From JBGQOJ01 sp052119585 (GTDB lineage: Bacteria; Pseudomonadota; Alphaproteobacteria; Rhodobacterales; Rhodobacteraceae), in contig NZ_JBGQOJ010000001.1 of NCBI RefSeq assembly GCF_052119585.1, positions 434,001-498,000 on the forward strand: a stretch of 64,000 bases of DNA. Direction: 5' to 3'. Position numbers and translations under genes: made by a program. Positions 1-13,296 of this stretch are shown piece after piece (the first letter of the stretch is position 1; each line of letters begins with the position of its first letter). The notes beneath the pieces are model-generated. The model had not been told where the DNA came from and ran no database searches. It saw nothing but the letters and a program-made list of their open reading frames with translations.

Positions 1-1938
<1,938 letters not shown>

Positions 1939-1989
1939 TTTGCGTCCTTACATATCAGGGGAAGGGGAAAAGTGGGGCGGAAGACCGCC

Positions 1990-6141
<4,152 letters not shown>

Positions 6142-6263
6142 CTTTCAGTTTTTCGCGGGCACACCGGCTGTCGGGCCACAGAAGCGCGCCGCTCACGAAA
6201 CAGGGGGTTCGATCTATACCTGCACACCGTCCCACCGGTCTGCTCCCGATCTTTGAACCACAC

Positions 6264-6299
6264 CTTAGAAAACGCACCGCGCGGAATGCGCTTTCTAAG
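6264..6299 (-). promoter_or_regulatory. hairpin 1 in the rplL-rpoB intergenic RNA
   Basis: The minus-strand transcript can form a 13-bp stem (CTTAGAAAGCGCA paired with TGCGTTTTCTAAG, one G-U pair) with a 10-base loop. It lies in the 234-base gap between rplL and rpoB and is not followed by a U run, so it is not a classical terminator. In Escherichia coli this gap holds an attenuator and an RNase III cleavage site; a similar processing or attenuation role here is inference. Confidence 0.55.
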
Positions 6300-6309
6300 A
6301 ACGGTTCGA

Positions 6310-6335
6310 CTGGGCCCGAATTGCTTCGGACCCAG
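6310..6335 (-). promoter_or_regulatory. hairpin 2 in the rplL-rpoB intergenic RNA
   Basis: An 11-bp stem (CTGGGTCCGAA with TTCGGGCCCAG, one U-G pair) is capped by a GCAA tetraloop. It sits about 40 bases after the rplL stop, directly before hairpin 1 in the direction of transcription. No U run follows. The GNRA loop and tandem arrangement suggest a stable RNA element that moderates read-through from the ribosomal protein genes into rpoBC. Confidence 0.55.
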
Positions 6336-6375
6336 CCCATTTTGTGCACGTCGGGGTGCGGCGCACCCCAGCCGA

Positions 6376-6747
6376 TTACTTGACTTCGACTTCTGCGCCA
6401 GCTGCTTCCAGCTTGGCTTTGACGTCTTCTGCGTCTGTTTTCGAAACGCCTTCTTTGATCTTGCCGCCAGCTTCGACCAGATCTTTGGCTTCTTTCAGGC
6501 CAAGACCGGTGATCGCGCGGACTTCTTTGATCACGTTGATTTTCTGTGCGCCTGCGTTCTTCAGGATCACGTCAAATTCAGTCTGCTCTTCAGCAGCTTC
6601 GCCAGCAGCAGCCGGGCCAGCCATCATCACTGCGCCGCCAGCTGCGGGCTCGATGCCATACTCGTCCTTGAGGATGGTTTTCAGTTCTTGTGCTTCGAGA
6701 AGGGTCAGGCCCACGATCTCTTCGGCAAGTTTCTTCAGATCAGCCAT
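6376..6747 (-). CDS. rplL: 50S ribosomal protein L7/L12
   Basis: The 123-residue acidic stalk protein recruits translational GTPases to the large subunit. It has the N-terminal dimerisation part (MADLKKLAEEIVGLTLLEAQ), an Ala/Gly-rich hinge near residues 36-52, and the C-terminal domain with KINVIKEVRAITGLGLKEAK. It starts at an ATG at 6745-6747 preceded by ACGGAACAG. It follows rplJ (68-base gap) and precedes rpoB, the standard order. Length and motifs are normal for the family. Confidence 0.98.
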   Translation of the reverse strand: MADLKKLAEEIVGLTLLEAQELKTILKDEYGIEPAAGGAVMMAGPAAAGEAAEEQTEFDVILKNAGAQKINVIKEVRAITGLGLKEAKDLVEAGGKIKEGVSKTDAEDVKAKLEAAGAEVEVK

Positions 6748-6814
6748 TTTCTGTTCCGTTCATTAAGTTGTGTTCCAACGAAGGTAGTTTCAACCCCACG
6801 AAGGCTCATGTTGC

Positions 6815-7330
6815 TTAGGCCGCAGCCTTTTCCTCGATCGAGGACAAAATGCTTGCGATGTTAGAAGCAGGCGCGCCAATGGCACCGGCGATGTTTGCAG
6901 CAGGGGCACCGATACAGCCAACGATCGAAGCAATAAGCTCCTCACGCGACGGCATTTGTGCGACGGCCTTAACACCGGCGACGTCCAAGGCTGTTCCGCC
7001 CATAGCACCCCCAAGGATCTGGAACTTGTCGTTCCCCTTGGCATAGGCATCTGCAACTTTCGCAGCAGCTACCGGGTCCTCGGAATAGGCGAGAACAGTC
7101 ATGCCCGTCAGGAAGTCTGCGATAGAAGCGCAGGGCTTACCTTCAAGGGCGATTTTGGCGAGCTTGTTCTTGGCAACGCGTACGGATCCGCCAGCTTCGC
7201 CCATTTGGGCGCGCAGAACCTGCATTTCAGCAACCGTGAGACCTTCGTAGCGGGCAACCACTACAACGCCAGAGCTTTCGAAGATCTGGCCGAGTTCCTC
7301 GACCAATTTCTCTTTCTGGGCTCTATCCAC
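6815..7330 (-). CDS. rplJ: 50S ribosomal protein L10
   Basis: L10 anchors the L7/L12 stalk dimers to the ribosome and represses its own operon by binding the leader RNA. The 171-residue protein begins MDRAQKEKLVEELGQIFESS at a GTG codon (7328-7330), with TTGGAG eight bases upstream; this start matches the family N terminus. The C-terminal helix that binds L7/L12 (around SNIASILSSIEEKAAA) is present. Upstream lies a 248-base structured leader after rplA. Confidence 0.97.
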   Translation of the reverse strand: MDRAQKEKLVEELGQIFESSGVVVVARYEGLTVAEMQVLRAQMGEAGGSVRVAKNKLAKIALEGKPCASIADFLTGMTVLAYSEDPVAAAKVADAYAKGNDKFQILGGAMGGTALDVAGVKAVAQMPSREELIASIVGCIGAPAANIAGAIGAPASNIASILSSIEEKAAA

Positions 7331-7523
7331 AGTTTCACTCCAATTCAGGAAGATACTCTCTTCCGGCTCAATTTTGCCGAAGGGTGTTACCCCCGACGTT
7401 CGGGTCCTAGTTTCAGGGTCCCGAGGCCAAAATCACCCGAGGAAAAACCCCGAGAAATTCGTCTCGATCCCCATCTCAGGAAGGACATTAAGACTGTTTC
7501 CAGTCACCCTCCGTCTTGGACAG
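7331..7523 (-). promoter_or_regulatory. probable L10 (rplJ) autoregulatory leader
   Basis: The 248 bases between rplA and rplJ are non-coding and rich in stems. A perfect GACTG-GAAA-CAGTC hairpin (7492-7505) is followed in the transcript by UCUUAAUGUCC and GAGAUGGGG. From memory this resembles L10 leaders of other alphaproteobacteria, where the L10-L12 complex binds and represses the operon. The boundaries are approximate and the assignment rests on position and structure, not on a covariance search. Confidence 0.55.
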
Positions 7524-7547
7524 GACAGGGCAGATAACCGCCCTGTC
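7524..7547 (-). promoter_or_regulatory. hairpin downstream of rplA
   Basis: An 8-bp perfect stem (GACAGGGC with GCCCTGTC) with an 8-base loop lies in the rplA-rplJ gap, directly after another hairpin at 7551-7572. There is no U run on the minus strand, so it is more likely part of the leader structure or a processing site than a terminator. Confidence 0.45.
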
Positions 7548-7550
7548 ATC

Positions 7551-7572
7551 TGCCGGACCTTGCGGTCCGGCA
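7551..7572 (-). promoter_or_regulatory. GC-rich hairpin right after the rplA stop
   Basis: A perfect 9-bp stem (TGCCGGACC with GGTCCGGCA) with a 4-base loop begins six bases after the rplA stop codon. The transcript after it lacks a U run. It could protect the 3' end of the rplKA message or slow polymerase before the rplJ leader. Function is inferred from position only. Confidence 0.5.
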
Positions 7573-7578
7573 AATCTC

Positions 7579-8277
7579 TTAGTTGCCGGTCGCGGACGCA
7601 ACGTCCACAGACACGCCCGGGCCCATTGTCGAAGAAATAGCGACTTTCTTCATGTAGCTGCCCTTGGCGCCTGTCGGCTTGGCTTTGTTAACCGCATCAA
7701 CGAAGGCCAGCAAGTTCTGCTCCAGCTGCTCTGCCGAGAACGAGACCTTGCCGATACCTGCATGAACGACACCGGCTTTTTCAGCGCGAAACTGCACTTC
7801 GCCGCCTTTTGCAGCTGCAACAGCAGCAGCGACGTCCATCGTAACCGTGCCAACCTTTGGGTTCGGCATCAGGTTGCGCGGACCCAGCACCTTACCAAGA
7901 CGGCCAACGATGGGCATCATGTCAGGTGTGGCGATGCAGCGATCGAACTCGATCTTGCCGCTTTGCACGATTTCCATCAGGTCTTCCGCGCCAACGATGT
8001 CGGCACCGGCCTTCAGGGCTTCTTCGGCTTTTGCGCCCCGTGCGAACACAGCAACACGAACTGTTTTACCGGTGCCGTTGGGCAGGGACACAACGCCGCG
8101 AACCATCTGGTCAGCGTGGCGGGGGTCAACACCCAGACACAGCGCAATCTCGACGGTCTCGTCGAACTTTGCAGTTGCGTTGTCTTTGACCAAGGAAATC
8201 GCATCCTTGACGGTCAGGTCCTCTTTGCCAGCAAATGCAGCACGAGCAGCCATCGTCCGTTTTCCATACTTAGCCAT
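7579..8277 (-). CDS. rplA: 50S ribosomal protein L1
   Basis: L1 binds 23S rRNA at the E-site stalk and, in many bacteria, represses the rplKA message. The 232-residue protein starts MAKYGKRTMAARAAF at an ATG (8275-8277), with AAGGG upstream. The family block around GKVLGPRNLMPNPKVGTV is present near residues 125-143. Only five bases separate it from rplK, so the two are translationally linked. Length is normal. Confidence 0.98.
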   Translation of the reverse strand: MAKYGKRTMAARAAFAGKEDLTVKDAISLVKDNATAKFDETVEIALCLGVDPRHADQMVRGVVSLPNGTGKTVRVAVFARGAKAEEALKAGADIVGAEDLMEIVQSGKIEFDRCIATPDMMPIVGRLGKVLGPRNLMPNPKVGTVTMDVAAAVAAAKGGEVQFRAEKAGVVHAGIGKVSFSAEQLEQNLLAFVDAVNKAKPTGAKGSYMKKVAISSTMGPGVSVDVASATGN

Positions 8278-8282
8278 GACGA

Positions 8283-8735
8283 TTACCCTTTCACTTCGAT
8301 ACCCATCGACCGGGCAGAGCCCAGGATGGTCTGCATCGCAGCTTCGACGTCGTTTGCGTTCAGGTCTTTCATCTTCGCTTCCGCGATTTCACGAACCTGC
8401 TTGATGGTCACGGTGCCGACAGTGGTGTGGCCTGGCTTGACCGAACCTTGCGGGCGGTTGCGCTTGCCAACCGGCTTCAGGCCAGCCGCTTTTTTCAGGA
8501 AGAACGACGCGGGCGAGGATTTGGTCTCGATCGTGAACGACTTGTCCTGGTAATAGGTGATCACAGTCGGGATCGGCGAACCGGGTTCCATATCTGCGGT
8601 CTTGGCGTTGAACGCCTTGCAGAATTCCATGATGTTGATGCCGCGCTGACCCAATGCTGGGCCGACGGGTGGGGATGGATTGGCTTGCCCGGCTTTCACC
8701 TGCAGCTTCAGCGCTCCCATTTTCTTCTTGGCCAT
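8283..8735 (-). CDS. rplK: 50S ribosomal protein L11
   Basis: L11 forms the GTPase-associated centre with 23S rRNA. The start is taken at MAKKKMGALKLQ (ATG 8733-8735) because AAGGAGAGG lies seven bases upstream and the family N terminus begins here; an in-frame extension of ten codons upstream lacks support. The N-terminal thiopeptide-binding part (AGQANPSPPVGPALGQRG) and the C-terminal rRNA-binding domain are complete, giving 150 residues. It is the first ribosomal protein gene after nusG (107-base gap). Confidence 0.97.
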   Translation of the reverse strand: MAKKKMGALKLQVKAGQANPSPPVGPALGQRGINIMEFCKAFNAKTADMEPGSPIPTVITYYQDKSFTIETKSSPASFFLKKAAGLKPVGKRNRPQGSVKPGHTTVGTVTIKQVREIAEAKMKDLNANDVEAAMQTILGSARSMGIEVKG

Positions 8736-8842
8736 AGGGCCTCTCCTTATATCACCTGCACCCACATCGCGTCGCGGGCGGTCTTTGGTTTAGTGGTGCG
8801 GCGTACGGGGCGCGCCCCGACAACCTCCCACCGGTTCACACG

Positions 8843-9376
8843 TCAGTTGCCCTTGGACACCTGCGTGAATTCCAGTTCGACCGGGGTCGCCCGGCCAAAA
8901 ATCGAGACGGACACTTTCAAGCGGTTGTTGCCCTCGTCCACGTCTTCGACCATCCCGTCGAAACCTTCGAACGGACCGTCGGTGACCTGCACCTTTTCAC
9001 CCACTTCAAAGTGGATCAGGGTGCGCGGCGCATCCTGACCTTCTTCGACGCGGTTCAGAATCGCATTCACCTCGGCATCGCGCATCGGCATCGGACGGCC
9101 CTGCGGCCCCAGAAAACCGGTAACGCGATTGATCGAGGAAATCAGGTGGTAACCACGGTCGGTCATTTCCATCCGCACCAAAACGTAACCGGGCATAAAG
9201 CGGCGCTCTGCGGTGACTTTCTTGCCGCGGCGCACCTCGATTACTTCTTCGGTCGGAACGAGTACTTCTTCGATTTCATCTTCAAGACCAGCATCCTCAA
9301 CGGCATGTTTGATCTGCTCGGCGATCTTTTTCTCGAAGTTCGAGAGAACGCTCACCGAATACCAACGTTTAGCCAT
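8843..9376 (-). CDS. nusG: transcription termination/antitermination protein NusG
   Basis: NusG binds RNA polymerase near the clamp and couples it to Rho or ribosomes. The start MAKRWYSVSVLSNFEKK (ATG 9374-9376) fits the family; a longer in-frame start ten codons upstream adds an unconserved tail. The NGN domain covers about residues 4-110 and the KOW domain about 122-177 (VGEKVQVTDGPFEGFDG). At 177 residues it is normal size. A terminator-like hairpin and a candidate promoter lie between it and secE, so it may be transcribed apart from secE. Confidence 0.97.
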   Translation of the reverse strand: MAKRWYSVSVLSNFEKKIAEQIKHAVEDAGLEDEIEEVLVPTEEVIEVRRGKKVTAERRFMPGYVLVRMEMTDRGYHLISSINRVTGFLGPQGRPMPMRDAEVNAILNRVEEGQDAPRTLIHFEVGEKVQVTDGPFEGFDGMVEDVDEGNNRLKVSVSIFGRATPVELEFTQVSKGN

Positions 9377-9413
9377 CTTGACCGTGCCCTCGTTCATCTT
9401 CGACAAAAACTGC

Positions 9414-9442
9414 CGAATAATTCAAAAATTTCAGGCTGTTAA
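9414..9442 (-). promoter_or_regulatory. candidate promoter of nusG
   Basis: On the minus strand TTAACA (9437-9442) and TATTCG (9414-9419) are separated by exactly 17 bases, 38 bases upstream of the nusG start and just after the terminator-like hairpin at 9459-9492. The match to sigma-70 boxes is moderate. Its placement between a terminator and nusG makes it a plausible start for the nusG-rpl message. Confidence 0.35.
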
Positions 9443-9458
9443 CCCGCCGCGTCCAGAA

Positions 9459-9492
9459 CAAAAAACAGCGCGCAACTCGAATCGATGCGCGC
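9459..9492 (-). terminator. Rho-independent terminator between secE and nusG
   Basis: The minus-strand RNA forms GCGCGCA-(11-base loop)-TGCGCGC followed by TGTTTTTTG, a stem with a U-rich tail. It lies 68 bases after the secE stop and 82 bases before the nusG start. It could terminate or attenuate the secE transcript. The stem is only seven pairs, so partial termination is possible. Confidence 0.6.
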
Positions 9493-9560
9493 CTTTCTGT
9501 ATGGATGTGCCCGCATTACAGGCCAATGCGAATGAATTCAAGTGCATGACGGCTGGTTTC

Positions 9561-9758
9561 TCAGCCGAACATCCCCAGAAGCTCACGCAAGCCGGTGCGG
9601 ATCGAAAGGTCCACAAAGAAAAAGAAGATCGCCGTAATGGTGGCCATAACGAAGACCATAGCGGTCGTCAGCAGCACTTCGCGCCGCGTCGGCCACACAA
9701 CTTTATTAACTTCAGACCGGACCTGATGAAGAAACTGTACCGGATTTGTCTTTGCCAT
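9561..9758 (-). CDS. secE: preprotein translocase subunit SecE
   Basis: SecE is the small clamp subunit of the SecYEG channel in the inner membrane. The 65-residue protein MAKTNPVQFLHQ has the conserved amphipathic segment (VRSEVNKVVWPTRREVLLTT) before a single transmembrane helix (about residues 30-52). The ATG at 9756-9758 is chosen; an ATG two codons upstream (MTMAK) is closer to the AAGGG site and is also possible. An in-frame longer start has no conservation. It is the short one-helix form usual in alphaproteobacteria. Confidence 0.95.
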   Translation of the reverse strand: MAKTNPVQFLHQVRSEVNKVVWPTRREVLLTTAMVFVMATITAIFFFFVDLSIRTGLRELLGMFG

Positions 9759-9788
9759 TGTCATGCTGCCCTTGTTCGTAATTCGGTG

Positions 9789-9817
9789 CAGATACGGCGA
9801 TTGAAAGCGGTTTTCAA
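9789..9817 (-). promoter_or_regulatory. candidate promoter of secE
   Basis: On the minus strand TTGAAA (9812-9817) and TATCTG (9789-9794) are 17 bases apart, 31 bases upstream of the secE start. The spacing is ideal and both boxes match the sigma-70 consensus in four positions or more. It would allow secE to be expressed independently of the upstream sulfotransferase-like gene. Confidence 0.4.
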
Positions 9818-9854
9818 GCCTAACCAACGCAGCACACCAACCTGTGCGACATTT

Positions 9855-10733
9855 CTATCTGAAAAACGTGACGCCGTCGATGCCATCCAGTCGGTCCAGA
9901 TCGGCGTCATAGGCCGCCCTGCTATCCGCCAAAGCCTCTGGTCGCCAAGGTTGAAATCTTGACTGCCCGTCGGTCATCGGGAACAACCTGCGCGCCGCCC
10001 GCCCCAGCTTTGGCCCCGCAGGTTTGCCTGTATGATTGAGAATATGGTCGACCGCCCCCGCCGAAAGACCCACATGCGCGCGCCCCTCAGACAGCTTTAT
10101 CTGCGGCCCAAGGCGCCACCCGACCAGCCGGCGCAAGACCGTCTCGGCGACCCGTGGATAGTCTTCGTGGCGCCATACATAGGTGTTTGCCACGCCTTCG
10201 ATACCGGACAACCGTTCAATCAGTTCGGACCAAAATATCCTGGAAGGGTCCAACCTGCGTACAAATTTAGAAAAGGGCACATACTTGCCCGACATCATGC
10301 CCTGACTATAGGCCGACACAAGAAAGCTTGCGGGGTCTCTGACCGCAAGGAACAGCGAAACGGGATGCCCTTCAAGCGACCTTACCAGCTTCTCGACACG
10401 CAAATGCGCCGCGCTGTAAAGCGGCAGCCCTGCGCTGCCCTCACCGCCATAAAGCGGACCAAGATAATTTTCCTCTGACAGGACAACCCGGCGACAGTCC
10501 CCGGCCAAAGCCTGCAAAGCCTCTGCGGCAAACGCAGGGTCAATCCTTTTGTTTCCCGCAAACCCGAATTTGTGCTGGATGGATTGCCTTGGCGCCCGTA
10601 ATTCGGACGGACCAAAATACGCCACACCCGCAGTGTTCAAAAGATCAGAATTCTCGGTTAACGATTTCTGAAGATGCGTCGTCGCGGTTTTGTGCGCACC
10701 AAGGTGAAGGGAAACGATGATTGGTTTTTTCAT
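9855..10733 (-). CDS. sulfotransferase-like P-loop protein
   Basis: The 292-residue protein begins MKKPIIVSLHLGAHKTATTH at an ATG with GAGGG five bases upstream. The HLGAHKTATTHLQKSL segment (about residues 9-24) resembles the 5'-phosphosulfate-binding loop of sulfotransferases that use PAPS. A second block, LFLAVRDPASFLVSAYSQG near residue 140, resembles the 3'-phosphate-binding region with Arg and Ser. Acceptor is unknown; such proteins in marine alphaproteobacteria often act on polysaccharides or lipids. It sits between tRNA-Trp and secE, an unusual place. A generic nucleotide-binding protein is the alternative. Confidence 0.65.
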   Translation of the reverse strand: MKKPIIVSLHLGAHKTATTHLQKSLTENSDLLNTAGVAYFGPSELRAPRQSIQHKFGFAGNKRIDPAFAAEALQALAGDCRRVVLSEENYLGPLYGGEGSAGLPLYSAAHLRVEKLVRSLEGHPVSLFLAVRDPASFLVSAYSQGMMSGKYVPFSKFVRRLDPSRIFWSELIERLSGIEGVANTYVWRHEDYPRVAETVLRRLVGWRLGPQIKLSEGRAHVGLSAGAVDHILNHTGKPAGPKLGRAARRLFPMTDGQSRFQPWRPEALADSRAAYDADLDRLDGIDGVTFFR

Positions 10734-10782
10734 GTTGCCCTCAGCTCGTTTGCGAAGAACTGGGCGCATTCACGCCTTGGCT

Positions 10783-10858
10783 TGGCAGGGGCTGAGGGAC
10801 TCGAACCCACGACCCTCGGTTTTGGAGACCGATGCTCTACCAACTGAGCTAAACCCCT
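10783..10858 (-). tRNA. tRNA-Trp (anticodon CCA)
   Basis: A 76-nt cloverleaf is encoded on the minus strand. The acceptor stem AGGGGTT pairs with AGCCCCT, the anticodon loop is CTCCAAA with the CCA anticodon at 10823-10825, the T loop is TTCGAGT, and the 3' CCA is encoded. The D arm is GCTC/GAGC. The T stem (GTGGG with CCCTC) contains one U-U mismatch. Its place between tuf and secE agrees with the conserved tuf-trnW-secE order. Confidence 0.96.
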
Positions 10859-10919
10859 AAGCCGACCGAGGGGTTACGGCACAAACAGACCGGAATCAAG
10901 AGGCGTTTTCGGAAGTTTG

Positions 10920-11888
10920 TCAAATCCACCGCAACCTGCGCAAAATGAACAGGACAATTGCCGCTATCACCACCAAGCCGCCAGCAAAAACCCAGAACGC
11001 CATCGGCGAAGACACCCCAGGCATCCCCGCAAGGTTCACTCCGAACACGCCGGTCAAGAATCCCAGCGGAAGAAATATCGCCGATACGATGGACAGCATG
11101 TAGATGTTGTTGTTCAGCCGTTCCGCCCGCACGCTTGACAATTCCTCGCGCACGACCTGTAATCTTTCGCGCATCGCGTCCAGTTCTTCGATCATCCGGG
11201 TCAGCCGGTCCTTGTCTTCGTTCAGGCGGCGGCGGTCCAATTGCGTCAGCCAGCTCAGATCGGAATTCAGAAGGTCGGAAATCGCTTCTCGCTGGGGGGC
11301 GATAAACCGGCGGAATGTGATCACCTTGATCCGTGTGTCCAGAATGCGCGCGCGCAGATGCACGGCCGGGTCTGTTGTGACCGCTTCTTCAAGTGTGTCG
11401 CTGGCCTCATCCAAAGATTGCAGGAACACCTCGTTGCGCGCCGTCAAACGCTCTACCATCATGCACAGGAAAACCCCGACAGTGTCAGGCCCGTGCCCCT
11501 CTGTTATTTTAGCGGCAACGTCCTCGACCGACCGCATCCTGCGGCGCCCCGCCGAAATCACCCGATGCGGATCAAGCCACATCCGGATCGAGACCATATC
11601 TTCGGGGGCGGCACCCTCGTTCAGATTGACCCCGCGAAGAAACACCATGGCGCCATCGCCGATAATCGTGGCCCTGGGGCGGGTCTCTTCGGCAATCAGC
11701 GCTGCGGCAGCATGTTTATCAAGATAGGGCGCATTCTGTTCTATCCACGCATCGACACCGGCCGTGTTCGCGTCAAGATGCACCCATCCCAGCGCATCGG
11801 AGGCACAAAGTGCGATGGCCGCCTTGTCTGCCAAAGGCTCTCTGGTGTGGCCATCAAGGGCCAGGGCAAACAGGATAGGGGAGGTCAT
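10920..11888 (-). CDS. zntB: CorA-family zinc/divalent cation transporter (ZntB-like)
   Basis: The 322-residue protein has a long soluble N-terminal domain and two C-terminal transmembrane helices (about residues 258-280 and 290-312). The loop-forming signature between them is GVNLAGMPG, i.e. GVN as in ZntB rather than the GMN of CorA, which suggests Zn2+ or broad divalent transport. The ATG at 11886-11888 (MTSPILFALALDG) is chosen over an upstream in-frame start. It separates tuf from tRNA-Trp on the same strand. Whether it imports or exports cannot be read from sequence. Confidence 0.85.
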   Translation of the reverse strand: MTSPILFALALDGHTREPLADKAAIALCASDALGWVHLDANTAGVDAWIEQNAPYLDKHAAAALIAEETRPRATIIGDGAMVFLRGVNLNEGAAPEDMVSIRMWLDPHRVISAGRRRMRSVEDVAAKITEGHGPDTVGVFLCMMVERLTARNEVFLQSLDEASDTLEEAVTTDPAVHLRARILDTRIKVITFRRFIAPQREAISDLLNSDLSWLTQLDRRRLNEDKDRLTRMIEELDAMRERLQVVREELSSVRAERLNNNIYMLSIVSAIFLPLGFLTGVFGVNLAGMPGVSSPMAFWVFAGGLVVIAAIVLFILRRLRWI

Positions 11889-11980
11889 GGCCGCTCCATT
11901 CGATGGATGCCCGATCTTGCCCGCTTTTCGGCAGCGATTGCAAGCCACCGGCAGATGCGTCGGCGGATCACCCCTGCCGC

Positions 11981-12012
11981 AAACAAAAAGGGCCGCCCGA
12001 AGGCAGCCCTTT
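11981..12012 (-). terminator. Rho-independent terminator of tuf
   Basis: After the tuf stop codon the minus-strand RNA forms an 11-bp stem (AAAGGGCTGCC with GGCGGCCCTTT, one U-G pair) capped by a UUCG tetraloop and followed by TTGTTT. This is a strong intrinsic terminator about 20 bases downstream of tuf. Confidence 0.88.
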
Positions 12013-12032
12013 GTCGTCGGTTTTCGCTTTAA

Positions 12033-13208
12033 TCAAGCAAGGATCTTGGACACGACGCCGGCACCGACGGTGCGGCCGCCTTCACGGATGGCGAAGCGGA
12101 GCTTCTCTTCCATCGCGATCGGGGCGATCAGTTCGACTTCGAACTTCAGGTTGTCGCCGGGCATAACCATCTCGGTGCCAGCTGGCAGCGTAACGGTTCC
12201 GGTAACGTCCGTGGTGCGGAAGTAGAACTGCGGGCGGTAGTTCGCGAAGAACGGCGTGTGACGGCCACCCTCCTCTTTCGTCAGAATGTAGGCCTCGGCC
12301 TCGAACTTGGTGTGCGGCTTGACCGAACCTGGCTTGCACAGGATCTGGCCACGCTCTACGCCCTCGCGGTCGATGCCGCGCAGCAGAACGCCAACGTTGT
12401 CGCCAGCCTCCCCGCGATCCAGCAACTTGCGGAACATTTCAACGCCGGTGCAAACCGATTTCTTCGTGTCACGGATGCCGACAATCTCGACTTCCTCGCC
12501 CACGTTGATCACGCCACGCTCGATACGGCCGGTCACAACAGTGCCGCGACCGGAAATCGAGAACACGTCCTCGATCGGCAGCAGGAACGGCTGGTCAACA
12601 GCGCGTGCAGGCGTCGGGATGTACTCGTCAACAGCCGCCATCAGCGCGCGGATCGAGTTCTCGCCGATTTCAGGCTGTGTGCCGTTCATCGCGTGCAGAG
12701 CCGATCCCGGAATAACCGGAATGTCGTCGCCGGGGTATTCGTAGGAGGTCAGCAGTTCGCGGATCTCCATCTCGACCAGCTCCAGCAGTTCGGCGTCGTC
12801 GACCTGGTCAACCTTGTTCATGTAAACGACCATGTACGGGATGCCGACCTGACGACCGAGCAGGATGTGCTCGCGCGTTTGCGGCATCGGGCCGTCGGCC
12901 GCGTTCACAACCAGAATCGCGCCGTCCATCTGCGCCGCTCCGGTGATCATGTTCTTCACGTAGTCGGCGTGGCCGGGGCAGTCGACGTGCGCATAGTGAC
13001 GCGCCTCTGTCTCGTACTCGACGTGCGCCGTCGAGATCGTGATCCCGCGGGCCTTCTCTTCCGGTGCGCCATCAATCTGGTCGTATGCACGGAATTCGCC
13101 AAAATACTTCGTGATTGCTGCGGTCAGCGTCGTCTTGCCGTGGTCAACGTGGCCAATCGTGCCAATGTTAACGTGCGGTTTATTACGCTCAAACTTTGCC
13201 TTTGCCAT
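12033..13208 (-). CDS. tuf: elongation factor Tu
   Basis: EF-Tu delivers aminoacyl-tRNA to the ribosome. The 391-residue protein starts MAKAKFERNKPHVNIG at an ATG (13206-13208). The GTPase P-loop GHVDHGKT is at residues 19-26, DCPGHADY near 81-88 and NKVD near 136-139; domains 2 and 3 are complete to VSKILA. It ends at a strong terminator, and tRNA-Trp, secE and nusG follow downstream. Alphaproteobacteria often carry a second tuf near fusA; none is in this window. Confidence 0.98.
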   Translation of the reverse strand: MAKAKFERNKPHVNIGTIGHVDHGKTTLTAAITKYFGEFRAYDQIDGAPEEKARGITISTAHVEYETEARHYAHVDCPGHADYVKNMITGAAQMDGAILVVNAADGPMPQTREHILLGRQVGIPYMVVYMNKVDQVDDAELLELVEMEIRELLTSYEYPGDDIPVIPGSALHAMNGTQPEIGENSIRALMAAVDEYIPTPARAVDQPFLLPIEDVFSISGRGTVVTGRIERGVINVGEEVEIVGIRDTKKSVCTGVEMFRKLLDRGEAGDNVGVLLRGIDREGVERGQILCKPGSVKPHTKFEAEAYILTKEEGGRHTPFFANYRPQFYFRTTDVTGTVTLPAGTEMVMPGDNLKFEVELIAPIAMEEKLRFAIREGGRTVGAGVVSKILA

Positions 13209-13296
13209 ATGATCGGCGCCTTGTGCTCTGGGGGTCAACCTCGACCCGAATTGACATCGCGCGTCGGTTAAAGCCTTGAGGCGGGAAAATCAAGCG

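Noticed and set aside
12258..13271. Plus-strand open frame opposite tuf
   Set aside because: Antisense shadow of a highly conserved gene with strong codon bias; no independent support.
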